A stretch of DNA of 64,000 nt, taken from the NCBI GenBank assembly GCA_963965975.1, contig OZ014417.1:1655821-1719820 (forward strand), read 5' to 3'. Every line of letters starts with the position of its first letter. Within the stretch, counting starts at the first letter, position 1. The notes below the pieces were generated by a model. The model did not search any database and was not told the origin of the DNA. It was given only the letters and a program-made list of their open reading frames with translations. Source of the stretch: Xestospongia bergquistia (taxonomy: Eukaryota > Porifera > Demospongiae > Haplosclerida > Petrosiidae). Shown here piece by piece: positions 45,386 through 63,212 of the stretch. A program made the position numbers and the translations under genes.

Positions 45386-45978
45386 ATCTATAACTAAGTG
45401 ATGTTTACCTCTTCATAGTAACTAATATGAAGGCACTATTGTAGGTGACATACTTTATATTAGCATGATAAAGATATCAGTTATAATCAAAATGCATTTA
45501 TTATAAGTATAATGCAGTTAAAATCTCAAGGTGCTATATGAACAGAAGACTATAATACAAAAAAAGAAAAAGTTACATAACATAAATAATAACTATAATA
45601 TTGATTAAATCTGCCAATTTTAAACTCAACACAATAATATAATGGGGGGTGTGGCTAGAGGCAGCAAGAGCAACTAGTTACTGATAATACAATATATATA
45701 GTTTATCGATACATACAGGTGTTAACAAAAATAAACAAAATTTAATGAAAACTGAATGAAGATGATGATATATAACAGAGTGATGCTAACTAATGTCACA
45801 TGACAGTCACATGACAATGGCCACATTGTGCATAATTTTGTCCATTTTAAAACTTAATTTTGCGATGTGAGTGAAAGGAGGAGAAGTGCAGAATTCAAGA
45901 GTAGCTTGCTTTGCAAAAGAGAGGGCATGTACATGGCGAGATGAGATAGTATGGGAATTAGACTGAGTGGTATGGGAC

Positions 45979-48900
45979 TCAGTCCCATCCATTGTCTTTG
46001 ATCATGTGAGCCAGTTCAATGATAAATTTACCTTCTTTGTATTTCTGACTGCTTTCATAAGCATGCTCCTATGAGAAATAATAAAAAAAACAATACTAAA
46101 GTGCAAAAAAATCCACACACACACACACAGAGTATAATGTTAACATTGCTAAGTTAGTAATAAAACATAATTACACTATAGTACAGTTTTATAATTATGT
46201 CACATATAAAGTGCTCTATTGAGATATATACAGCTTCAAGTCAATTGGATTATTGAGTAATAGAATGGCGTGACTATAAATTGAGTAATAAAATGGTGTG
46301 ACTATAATACACTGTATAATACTGTAGTGTAATACTATATACAATACATACAATTATAATGGTGTGTTGCTAAGAAAATATAAATACCAAGCTATAAACA
46401 AATGACCATAATCAGACAAAACAGTCAGCTGTTTCTGCTTGCTTAGATATATATCCCAATTTGGCTAAGAAAGAAGGAATGTTGTTATTTTTAGAAATAT
46501 GTACTCTATGGAATTTAAATCATTTTGGCAAGTGATATATTAGATTAGAGTACTTGCAAGTAATCTCTCTCACTCTCTCTTGGTTGTAGATCTAATGATA
46601 CTTTTAGACTTTTAAAATGTTTTCTTTTTACATTTTATATAATTATTATTGAGATGTCTCGTTATCAAATGTTTATCAATCTCATCAATAGACTCTTTAA
46701 AGCATTGTTTATATTGGGTACATGTATTGTGTTTGTCTTCATCTAAAGCAAACATGCTTACATGTACATGTACTATATCATCTACATGTACATGTACTAT
46801 ACCATTTACATGTACATGTACTATATCATCTACATGTACATGTACTATACCATTTACATGTACATGTACTATATCATCTACATGTACATGTACTATATCA
46901 TCTACATGTACATGTACTATATCATCTACATGTACATGTATACCATTTACATGTACATGTATACCTTTTACATGTACATGTACTATATCATCTACATGTA
47001 CATGTACTATAATAAGATAGAGAGAGTTTTTTTTACTGATGTGTGTGTGTGTGTGATATTCTCCTAATGTCAACTCTTCTTTACTTCAAAGTAGACATAA
47101 TAGAATGTTACCTGACACAAACAAAATGATCAATAAGACAATGAAACATCATAACTGTTATGTCAGTATTGTCACTCTTCAATCTCTTGTAACACTGTAG
47201 CTTGACTTCAATTATCAAGTAAATAACAGTTAGTATACATAGCTTGTTATATAAGGTGTGTGTATTAACAATGTAACAATCCTATTGTAAGCACTTTGAG
47301 TTGATAAAGCATTAGTCAGTATAGGGGACTTATTAGAGAGTCTGGGAATGAGACTAGATGTGGTATTAGGGGGGACGTTATAGAGTTAGAAGGTGGAGAA
47401 ATGAGGAAGGGAGGGCGAGAAATGTGAACAGCTGGAGATGTGCAAGGAATGAACATAAATAATGTACGTTGCATCAGATGATAACTCTAATAGTATCATT
47501 TACTACAACACATCTTGTTAAAGACATCTGATACTACAAGAAATAAATTTAATTTTAGTCATCTTTATAACAAGTACTACTAATCTCCCTAGTGGGTGAT
47601 CTAATACTTTAAATATGTAGTTAACTTTTATGCAGCTGGTCATACCATTGTATATTGTTCAAATAAATAATTGATAGTTTAGTATACACCTAATTCCCGT
47701 AATATTTACATGAATGTTTCTATAACAACACAACAATAGAAGATGACCGACTGTCTATATCATTGAGTACAAATTTGAGTTTGTTATTACAAGACATTAC
47801 AATCTGTAAACTGTTAATGTGTTAGTTAGTCTCTCTTCTCTAAACTTTCCCTCAACACACAAACAACTACACAGTGAAGAGATGATTCAAATTACAACTC
47901 TCAGAGGTGTTATGTAGTATAGTGCTACAATTACTAGGCAATCATTAATTTACAAATCCACCTGCACGCTTCTATATTTCACCATATTAGTTCATAGAGA
48001 GATAATATGTATTCAAAATAAACATTAATTTAGTGCCTAATTATATTATTGTCATGTCCCACCTATAAACAAAGAATTAATTGTATTTGTATAATCACGA
48101 GACAAAGTTATAATGGGAGACTGAATTTAATTTGACATGTGAACACGTGTCTAAAAATTATATGCTAAGAGCAACAGTCACAATTCACATTTAAATAGTC
48201 TAAGTCCCAGTTCAACCCTCATACTATAGACTGAGCCTCAGTCTAATCTCCTGAGTCCTTATTCCAAAGTCTGAGACTCAGTCCAATCTCCTGAGTTCTT
48301 ACATTAGTATGGATAAGCTCAGTACAGAGAGCAGTCATTTCTATAATACACTGTGTCCAAACTCTTTGGTGTAGCAGTCTGTAGACACAAATTAGTGTAC
48401 TTAACAACCCTACATTACCAGCTGGTGTTGTTGCTCTGGTTGATTACCACTGTTAATAATTTAGACATATTAAAAGTCAAGGACAAGATAATGTAACTAC
48501 CATGTCAGTGAAACAAGCTTCCTTTGTCACTCCTCTGTATCATCAAAGTACCTGACAGACATGCTTTCAAATGTATCAATTTGTCTCCTATGTCATGTAC
48601 AAATTGATTATTAACAGTATATACCCATTATAAGGTGTATTACCTATAATATCCCATATACCATTATGTACATATACACCTACACTCCATGGAATGGTGC
48701 AAGTCATAATAATACATACCATGTAATAAAGTCATTATCTATAATATCATTACATGTTCTTCCATTTTAGCTACGTAACATCCCACAGATTACATGAGAA
48801 ATAACATCAATAATTACACTATAATAATACCATTATCTATTAATCAAATAGGCCACCTATCCACTTAAACAATAAAAATTCTTTTAACTAATAGTCACTT

Positions 48901-50902
48901 TATAACAAGCTCCTAACAAGTTTCCTGAATAGCCTACAAGTTACAATTGTACATAAGATCATCAAATGGGGTCATTGTACAACAGAATTTCTTGAATTAC
49001 TAAACCACAGGATTATACACATATTCTCATTCATGTACTAACCAGCTAAAGACACATCTCATGATATCTGATACTTTTAATTAGCCTCTAACACAAAGAG
49101 GAGAAGTGATACAATATCAATAGTTCTCCTCATTTAGTTAGGTAAATCAGGTATATAGTAAGATTCATATCTCTACAATAGCTGAGTGATCAGTCACTAT
49201 TTTTGGTGTATTTTAGAGGTCAACAAGGGACAACAATGGAGTGAATAATATAATAAGATGAGTTACTCATAGCATATTATATAATTATTTATTCCATATA
49301 TATTATACAGGATAATACACACATTGTAGCTTTTATATAAGAATGTTTCTTTCATTTTGACTTACATATTTCCAGCCCAAAGTGGTTTTACAATTGCTAC
49401 AGGAGATATCTGCTACAGCGTGCAAACCTGTTAGTAGTATTCTCTCCTCTGCTCGTCCACAGTCAATGTTGATTCTAAGATGAGAGAGAACCTCTTATAA
49501 AGGACAGACAACAAATTAAGAACACTCTATATTCAGGACATTCAATTTAGTCCCATACTAATACTTTAATGTATTATTTAACCACTATACCAGGGACACT
49601 CCTTATAGTTTTAATGTCCCAATATGTCTGTCTACAAAGGGGGAGGCTAATGTAGTGTGATGACAAAAACTGAAACTATTTCAAAGGAAAACTTTAAAAC
49701 AAATATCAGATAAATTAATAAGAATTTACAAAACTATTGACAACAGGTGATATTACACATTGAGACAATGACGTAAGAAACTCATAACAAATCACACACA
49801 GACACACACACACAAGATGGTATCAACTTTTGTAGCAATCATAACATTTCTGTCAATTCATAAGATGAGATTTGGTTACTATGAGTTGTCTGATATAACA
49901 GCCATGTCTTATTAATGTGTCTTTTAAATATCAACATTGTCATGTGATTAGTATCCTATATATATATATATATATATATAGACACTTAAGAATATTTTAC
50001 ACCAAATAGCAGTTTGCTTATAACTGTTAATAAAACTAAGAAGCCTGTTAAATGATACTGTTACATTAGTTTCAGCTGTTATAGTCAGCAGTATAGTATT
50101 GGCTAGGTACTTTATCGTGTATCCAATTTACCTTATATAGTCAATACATGTATTAAATCTATAGATCACGTAGGCAATTATATCAATAATGATAAGACCA
50201 CACAAGAAGTAAAACAAGTAGAGGAGGAATGTAATTTGAGGTAAAAAAACATCACTAATGAATATATGTACCAGTCTATAGATTAACTATATTCATATAT
50301 AAGGTTATTATCATCAAGTAAACAAATGATGCAATGTGTATCTTTACTTACACTTTATTAAAGAGATATGCCTTCCCCTGACTACCTTGAAATGACTGCA
50401 AGAAATAAATGACAACAATAAAGAAACATTTCTGAGAAGTAGCCTAAACACTGTACATTTAACTATATGAAGTATCCTTATCATGGCTATGTGAGTAACA
50501 GCAGCACATATTACCCAAGGACAGGAATGCTATTAGTAAAATAATACATTTATTTAATAGACCTACTATTAGCATTAATTTCCTATTAAACAATGTCATT
50601 CTACTCTCAGTAGAGAGTAACTACAAGTAACAGATAACAGGATATATTGTATTGGTTGTGTTTTTCGATAAGAGATTGCCATTAACTCATTTGCTAACAT
50701 TAACACCTACAATATAGTGTAGCCTATTGATATGTTAGCAGCACACATGTGCACAAAGTCATCTGTAATGCAGATGATGTCAAAATAGTATTACTTTTGA
50801 TATTAATTCATCGTGATTAGCTAAATGAGCTCTGCAGTGAACACAGCTGTATCGTCTGTGACATTGATCAGATATGTAATCTTGAAACTTTCTTTTACCC
50901 AT
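45979..50902 (-). CDS. YPEL: Yippee-like (YPEL1-4 type) gene, 4 exons, with an apparent frameshift
   Basis: Exons: 45979-46068, 49366-49472, 50352-50395, 50795-50902. Exon 1 reads MGKRKF then [20 protein letters not shown] (first zinc pair CxxC). Exon 2 reads [15 protein letters not shown]. Exon 3 reads [11 protein letters not shown], then in another frame [20 protein letters not shown] (second CxxC) up to GWKY. Exon 4 reads [15 protein letters not shown] and ends MIKDNGWD. All junction phases agree except inside exon 3, where GAGGAGAATA replaces the expected GAGGAGAGAATA and shifts the frame by two bases; read literally the product ends soon after. YPEL proteins are small conserved zinc-binding nuclear or centrosomal proteins of about 120 aa. 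Without the indel this would be a normal full-length member. A sequencing or assembly error is the simplest explanation. Confidence 0.85.
46755..47012. repeat. 24-bp minisatellite built on ACATGTACATGT (about 11 units)
   Basis: Units such as ACATGTACATGTACTATATC recur with period 24, with two shorter units. The 12-bp core is its own reverse complement, so every unit can pair with every other. It lies in the large YPEL intron. Open frames through it in all frames are artefacts of the repeat. Confidence 0.93.
47013..49365. other. Remainder of large YPEL intron
   Basis: No exon or gene is supported. At 47341-47357 there is a copy of the TCTGGGAATGAGACTAG motif that forms foldbacks near 57567-57661. 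Two near-copies of a GACTGAG-rich stretch containing AATCTCCTGAGT occur near 48230-48300. Confidence 0.6.
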
Positions 50903-51405
50903 CACTTGAATTCTTTTAAATGTAACTGTTACGTTTGGACAGATTTCAAATAACACACCTAAGGTAGAGAGTAACAATATTTCTAAAAAGTATGGTCTTA
51001 TAGAGTTTGCAGAATTACGTCGTATAGTCTCCACTTACACTATTAAATTGATCTGATTCGGCAATAAGTAGACTCCAACTCGTGTCTGTGGTGCTCAATC
51101 TATGATCTACTGACCATCATACAGACTTAGAAAGAAAATTTTCACGCCTCAGTCGTCTAGTTTGTTGGTCGTCTTGTCTTGCCAAGTTTTTGTTTACTCG
51201 GTATGCATGTGCATACATCCGTTTTCCGTATAATCCCGTTCACGAAAGGAAGACCGTATCTGCCCCTATATGCTCTATTTGATCGCTCCTAAGCAAGGAA
51301 GTTGCATGTCGGCGAGAAGTCTAGCTATTTTACCCCAACCAAACAATCTGCTTGCATATTCTCTCCATCTCCTCCTAACAGAGCTCATCTCAGTTGCAAG
51401 AAGCA
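50903..51405. promoter_or_regulatory. Bidirectional promoter region, YPEL / ERK
   Basis: 503 bp separate the divergent start codons. The right two-thirds is GC-richer than the flanks. No motif is called with confidence; shared regulation is inferred from layout. Confidence 0.5.
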
Positions 51406-56601
<5,196 letters not shown>

Positions 56602-57155
56602 TTTGTTAATCAGAAATCACTCAATATTATCTGTGTCTGTTATAGTCAGTCCAAGCTAAGAAATCATATTATTTTTGCTTCAATACTAAAAATCACTACT
56701 ATAAAATTCGACCTTGACAATTGAAATTAATCTAATTAATTAATCTAGTATTCTTTTGTTTTTTATTTACAATTCAATTAACGATTATTTTTTTGGGAGA
56801 CTAACTCTTTGACGAATTAAATTAATAAAATTAACAACACTTAACAATATGTATTTATTGTAAGTAACAATTATTATGTTTAAAATCAAGTTCAATATTA
56901 GATTGACTGATGTTTTTTTGTTTTGATGTTCCATTAAGTGTCAAAATTTTTCTTTTCTTGTGTAAATTTCTTAGCAAAGTTTGTGGTCATGTAAAAGTGT
57001 TCATTTCAAAATTGTTGGAATTTATTAATAGTATCTCGTTATGAATGCCTTCCCTTGTAATCATATCTAAATATCGCAGTCCTTTAATTTGGTTGATAAT
57101 TAAGTTTATGATAAATGATTTGTTGTAATAAAATAATAAATAATTAATGTAATTT

Positions 57156-57912
57156 TTAACCCCAGTCAGCAGAATGACTGTCTCCAGCTTGAGGAACTAA
57201 GCCAGAGAGAGAGAGAGAGAAAGGAAAATAGACAATACTATTGTTACAACTGTGTAGTCAATTGCTATCTTTATGGTCTACTGGTATGAATTGTAATATA
57301 ATAAATGACGGATTTGCTATAATTATTCTATTTTTGGATATGACATAATGCACTAAAAGTTTAATTATAGCACACTAACCATCATTAGTCCTAGAACATC
57401 GCTCTGAAGACTGACGAAATCTCTTTTGAACTTCAGGATGACATTGTAACCATAGTTGTAGGATCTCTTCTCCTGATGCACCACTCCATAACAGAGTTGT
57501 GTTTGGTATTCTCTCAGCAGCTGCTAGTGGTACTGAGGAGGCAATGACTTAGTAATGTGTTAGCTACTAGTCTCATTCCCAGACTCCTTGGCATCGGGAA
57601 TGAGCCTATAATAATATATGGTTCTGTAGTCTCATTCCCAGACAGAGATCTGGGAATGAGATCACTCAAATTTGTTGCCATCACTAGCATATAATATGTT
57701 ATTAAAGCATACTTGCTTACATGTAACTTTATGATTAAAAAAATTGATGTTACACTACACAATTACATTTAATGTAATCTCTTACAAATAAATGAATCAA
57801 AGTAATATTTTTTGTTTCGTTGATGTGCCATTCCTCCAAGATGTCTCCTTCTAGCTTTGGGAGTGTCCTGAAAGGACTTGTTGCAGTAATCACAGAAGTA
57901 TTTCTTGCCCAT
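57156..57912 (-). CDS. ZMAT5/U1C-type matrin zinc-finger protein, 106 aa, 3 exons
   Basis: Exons: 57156-57196, 57380-57532, 57786-57912; phases close. The N-terminus MGKKYFCDYCNKSFQD with RRRHLGGMAHQ is a matrin-type C2H2 finger (CxxC...HxxxxxH) very close to ZMAT5, a U11/U12 minor-spliceosome protein also called U11/U12-20K. The rest (LPLAAAERIPN..., GEEILQLWLQCHPEVQKRF) does not show the CCCH finger of vertebrate ZMAT5, but the C-terminus ADWG resembles its QWG ending. It may be a short or diverged ZMAT5, or a different protein with the same finger. It is divergently paired with myosin-18. Confidence 0.75.
57564..57665. repeat. Foldback repeat with TCTCATTCCCAGA / TCTGGGAATGAGA arms
   Basis: In ZMAT5-type intron 1 a perfect 13-bp inverted repeat (57630-57642 and 57649-57661) has a 6-nt loop. 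A second, looser pair lies at 57567-57602. The same motif recurs at 47341. Confidence 0.85.
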
Positions 57913-58144
57913 TTCCAGGAAGTTTGTGGGTGGGTCTAATTATTTAGACAGGTTATATTAATTATAGCTAGTTAATTAACTACTTAAAATTAATATCCAC
58001 TATGAATTATTAATTATTATGTCAAGTCCACCTTTCTTCAAAAAGATTACATTGCTTGTCTGCAAGGAAGTGAGCGATCTTAAAACAGAGAGATTGTGAT
58101 TGTATTGTTGCTAATATCTTCTCGATCCTCGTAAATTCATCGCC
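57913..58144. promoter_or_regulatory. Bidirectional promoter region, ZMAT5-type / myosin-18
   Basis: 232 bp separate divergent start codons. The half nearest ZMAT5 is AT-rich (TTAATTA repeats). Shared promoter function is inferred. Confidence 0.5.
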
Positions 58145-59192
58145 ATGTCTCTCTGGCCGTTCGGGAGAAAGAAACATGACAGAGACAAGAAACACGAGAA
58201 AGGAGTGAAAAGTGGCAAGCCTCATGATCCAGAACCAACTCTTGTTGGTATGCACAGTCACCAATCTTCCAGTTCTCTTGAAGGGAAGGAAGAAAATGGC
58301 CGCCCTACTTCGTCTCCATCTTCAAATGAGCTGGCTCCTGGAGGTACAAGATCCAGGCCAAACAGCAGCTCTCCTGCTTCATCTCGACGTTTTATTGACC
58401 CTGGTATTAAAAGAGAGCTCTCCCAGTCATCTGTCAAGGAAAAAAGAGAGATATTTGAATCTCTATCCAAGCCTGCCTCTCCAGATCGTCGTGGTAGTGG
58501 ATCGTTAGCATCACCAACGAAAAGTTCCTTACGTTCCAGTGGACGTTACTCAACTGGTTCCGCTACTGCCACACCCACACATGAATCCTTTAAATTTTCA
58601 AAACGAATGTCAGGGCTTTCCAGTGGATCACAAACGACACCATCTCGTTCCACAACTCGTGACGGAGACATGTCTTTTTTTGGCATCCATGAGATGGAGT
58701 TTGGCAAAGAAAAAGAGTTTGAAGGGATCAATCTTCAACTACCTCCCCTACAAACAAGTAAAGTAAAACGCAGACAAGTAACAGCTGTAAAAAGTCCTAC
58801 CTTAGGAGGCTTTGGTTTCAACTTACGGAAATCCTTTCAGCCTGACCCAGATAACCCTGATAATATGCTTTTGGTACACTTGGTAGAACCACGCCCAACT
58901 TATATAGGACCACTGATGACAGGTGATCGAATATTGGAAGTGAATGGAGAGAATGTGGAACTTGCTCCGCATGAAAGAGTTGTTGAGTTGATAAAGTTAT
59001 CAGGTGACTCTGTAGAGCTAAAAGTAGCGTCTGTTCCAGAATTAATTGAACTCAACGATAGAGGAGTATTTGATGATGCTAAAGCAACTACTCAAACAAA
59101 GAAAGGTGTTAAAGCAGGTGCTGGTACTCTGAGGAAGAAAGCTGCCCAGAGAAGAACAGCTAATTTTCAGGTATGTACTAACAGTACATGTT

Positions 59193-59225
<33 letters not shown>

Positions 59226-60215
59226 TGTGTGTGTGTATTGTGTGTGTGTGCGTCCGTACAAATATTTGCGCATATGTGAGGTTGTAATTAAAGTACATAT
59301 GCATGTGTTAAACATTTTAATTATCTTCCTATACTAATATGGTCATGTTATATAGATTAACAACTAGTTTTAATATTAGTGTTACTGTGTTAATATTGTT
59401 ATATTTTAATAAACATTTTATAATCAGTATTCATTAATTAGCCAAGCCCTGAGGTCTATTAAATTGGCTCTACTTTAATACAGCTGCTAGTTAATGTTGT
59501 GTTTGTAAATAGTTGTAATCTTCTTGTGGTAAATTGTACATTGTTATTATTATAATTAAGTAAATCCATTTAAATGCTGTAGGAAGAAAAGAAATGCTAA
59601 TGAGTTTGTTTCCTATTGTTAAGACTCTAATTTAGATTAAATTGGCTCATTATAATGTTATAAAAACTACAACCAGTCACCCCTACAAGCTATCAAGAGC
59701 ATCTCCATCTATCCATTCATCCATTTGTTTATATCTGTGTTCATCATCTGTCCATTCCAAGTATTCATAAATCCATCCATCCCACTGTCCGGTCATTTGT
59801 TATGCCATTTAACAATAACTTCCAAATTGTTAAATAGTTGTTAAGTCTGTTATGACACATTGTAAAGATCAACATAGCAACATAGAAAATCATGTCTTTG
59901 TAATAGAATAGTTACTTAGTACACTATAGACTCAACAATGTGTTTATACAAAGTGAAGTGAGTATTATTGTGTTACTAGGTGTGTTATACTAATGATATA
60001 TCCAATAGTACTGTTGTAAGTTTGTTTATGAATTCCACACTGTGTTATGAAAATTGCATTATAAGGAACATTATTAGAGTGTGTCTTTTGATAGGAAGGT
60101 GGGATTTAGTGGTTGGACTATTATTTTATTTTGGGTTAAGGGACGCAACCAGTGGTTAGGGGTTTATGACTCTTGGTTTATTGTTATTCTGTATACATAT
60201 ATATGTATAGCTAAT

Positions 60216-60253
<38 letters not shown>

Positions 60254-63212
60254 GCAAAGTCAGAAGACCAAGTTCATTCTGATAAGAGTATGGTTGAGCA
60301 AAATAAAGTATGGATTATACACAAGAAAGGATTCTCTCTTGGTATCATTGATAAAAATGCTAGTCCTCAAAAAGGAACTAGTTTAACAACACACATCAGT
60401 CTGCTTCGTTCTCATGTAAAGTCAATGGATGGATGGAAAAAAATGAATGGATAAATGGATGGACAAATGGATCAATAAATAGACTGATAGATAGATAAAT
60501 AGGAGTATATGTGTAGGTACATGTTATATAATACTGCACAGAGATATTAGTTACTATGTGAACAGTGTCAATACCACTGATATAGATACCTTCTGTGTAT
60601 TAGAAGACTATCATGTTACCTCTCCTACTGTCTGTGAAGTTATTGTTACTAGGAAACATTATATCATGACCTTTGCCTCACATTGTATATTATATGTGCT
60701 CTGTTGCTATGGTAACTTTATTAGTTTTAAGTTGTTAGCTCTGCTTGAGTTTGTGATCAATTTAATAGGCAAATAATTAATATAATACAAATGAACTTAA
60801 TAATGTGTCATATTTTCTTATCTTTAGACGACTAGAATTCAATTAGTGGACAGTGGTGATATAATTGATGTTGATGATATTGATATGGAGAAAACTAATC
60901 CTCCAGAGTTGGATAGAGTTGAGGATTTAGTTGACTTGGTCCACTTGAACGAGTCCAGTGTTTTACATATACTCCGACAAAGATATGGGTCATCTTTGAT
61001 TCATACTTTCGCTGGTCGTCACATGATTGTCATCAATCCATTGAGGCATTTGTCATTATATAGCGATAGGGTAGGAGAGAGAGACAGAGAGAGAGACAGA
61101 GAGAGACAGAGAGAGAGAGGGTAAGAGAGAGTCAATTACTTTCAGTCTTGTTTCTTTAGGTTGTGGAAATGTTCAGAGGTTGTCGACGAGAAGATATGCC
61201 TCCTCATATATTTGCAGCTGCTCAACAAGCCTATCATTCTATGTTGCTTAACAACTCAGATCAGTCTCTTGTCCTCATGGGAGTATCAGGTTCAGGAAAG
61301 ACTTTCAACACTCGTTATCTCCTCCGATATCTTGCTACTGTTGGTTATATAGAAGGAGGACCAGTTACCAGTGAGTTCACTCACTACACATAATATAGTT
61401 ATTGACATATCTGGTTTAACCTGTTTTGGAAACAAGTATAATAGAATAGTTAGTCAATATTTGAAATTTTTCAAAAGCTGTTAGTTTAGGTATATTTACT
61501 TTCAGTATTCCATAAATTTTTTATAACCAAGAATATTTTTGATGGTAGTTTGTGATTTTAAAACTTCAATCTTATACTTATTTTATATTGTTTATATAAT
61601 ATTACATGTGACTGCCATGTGACTGTTTATTTTAGATGCTAAACTTGATGCTGTTCAGCTGCTTCTTCACGCCTTCACAAGTGCCGGAACATTCCTCAAT
61701 CCACAAGCTACTCGATGTTCCTGTCTCTACTCACTGGAGTTTGATTCAGCTGGTTGTCTCTCTGCTGCATCAGTTCGAGTACGCTAAAAACAATTTGTCC
61801 TCTCTCTCTTTTATTTTCTTTCTCTGTTTCTATTAGACATTCCTTTTAGAGAAGACAAGAGTGGCCATACGTCCTGAAGGAGAGCTGAACTTCAATATTC
61901 TTTACCAGCTACTAGCTGGTGCTGCAACAGATGAGACATTGAAGTAAAAGAATGAATTCTTTCTAACAATTCATGTGATGATACTTTTAAATTATAGGAA
62001 AGAATTATTACTTAACGCTGATCCTGGTACTGATGAACCCAACCATTATGCAGAACCTTATACTGACGTTAGTAATTGTGTAGTCTTTAATAGATGCTTA
62101 ACTTGTGTTTCTTTTTTTTTATAACAGCCTCAACAAATTGATAATGCCGCTATTGTGTGGGATTTGATACAGAATTGTCTCAATATCTTAGAGATCAGTG
62201 ACGATGAAGCTATGGGTTTGTGGTCAATTTTAGCTGCCATTTATCATTTAGGATATGCTGGAGTGAAACAAGGTTAGTATCTCTCTATCCTTCTATCTAT
62301 CTATCCATTCATTCAGGTACCGGTCGTGTTACTGAGAGATTCATAAATCCAGCTGCTGCTATGAGAGCTGCAAATGTTTTGGGTATTCAGCACGAAGAGT
62401 TAGCCAAAGATATTTTTAACCCTCCACGAAGCACTACCTCTCGCATGTCTTCTTTCATTGGCTCCTCAATGTCTGCCTCTCCTACCATCTCAGAAACCTC
62501 ATCTATTAATTTATCAATCAGTTCCTTTAATATCTCTCCTGGTAGTGTTCGAGCAAATCGTTCTTTCTCCCTTGATGCATTTGTAATGGGTCTCTTTGAA
62601 CACGCAATGTACTTGCTTGTCCTTCTAATTAACAGGTATTCCCCCCTCCCCTCATAACAACTACTATTTCCAAGAAAATGAAATTAATTATTAAATTGCA
62701 TTTTATTAGTTAATGTACTTCCACTTACCGCTAAAATGCATGTAATGTGTATAATGTGTGTCCTTCTTAAGTAATTATAGTACTACAACACATTATACTC
62801 TAGTTGTATATGTGCGTTGATTGTTTGTGTTATTATAGAGCTCTTCAACCAACACCACAGTCTAAGGGGAAGTCTTTAATACATGTACTTGATACACCGG
62901 GATTTCAGAATAGAGAAATAGCAGGATGTCAAGAAGGATCCACTTTTGATGATCTCTGTATGAATTATACTCGAGTAAGAGAATGGATTTATAGTAGATG
63001 GATGGTGACAAGCAGACAAGCTAACTAATAGAGACAAACATTGAAAGATGTATCTTCATATTGTCTAGGAACGTCTGCAAATGTTGTTTCATGATTTCAC
63101 TTTTACAACTGAACAAGATCGCTATATACAAGAAAATGTCGACTGGACATTCTCTGAAGTTGGCTTGTCTCCTCTCTCAATTATTGATTTAATTGATAAA
63201 CACGTCCCACAG
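58145..63212 (+). CDS. MYO18: Unconventional myosin-18, N-terminal 902 residues (3' end beyond window)
   Basis: Exons: 58145-59170, 60254-60415, 60828-61070, 61160-61370, 61636-61778, 61837-61943, 61998-62067, 62128-62272, 62317-62635, 62839-62974, 63069-63212; the gene continues past the window. The N-terminus is Lys/Arg- and Ser-rich, then a PDZ domain at about 215-295 (GGFGFNLRKSF, GPLMTGDRILEVNG). The motor begins with LVHLNESSVLHILRQRYG, diagnostic of class XVIII. ATP-site motifs are degenerate: P-loop GVSGSGKT (518-525), switch I region NPQATR (569-574) without the usual serine-serine-arginine, and switch II DTPGFQ (827-832) in place of DxxGFE. Family members bind actin and nucleotide but lack significant ATPase and act as scaffolds with myosin-2 and at the Golgi. 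A Ser-rich insert lies at about 725-765. Confidence 0.95.
60214..60253. repeat. (CT)n tract at myosin-18 exon 2 acceptor
   Basis: An uninterrupted CT repeat of about 34 bp ends in the CAG acceptor of the exon at 60254. Confidence 0.88.

Noticed and set aside
46612-47073. Long frames on both strands, some with CTCT- or HVHVH-like repeats
   Set aside because: Produced by the 24-bp ACATGTACATGT satellite, which lacks stops in several frames.
58212-58766. Alternative-frame ORFs inside myosin-18 exon 1
   Set aside because: Shadows of the 342-codon coding exon.
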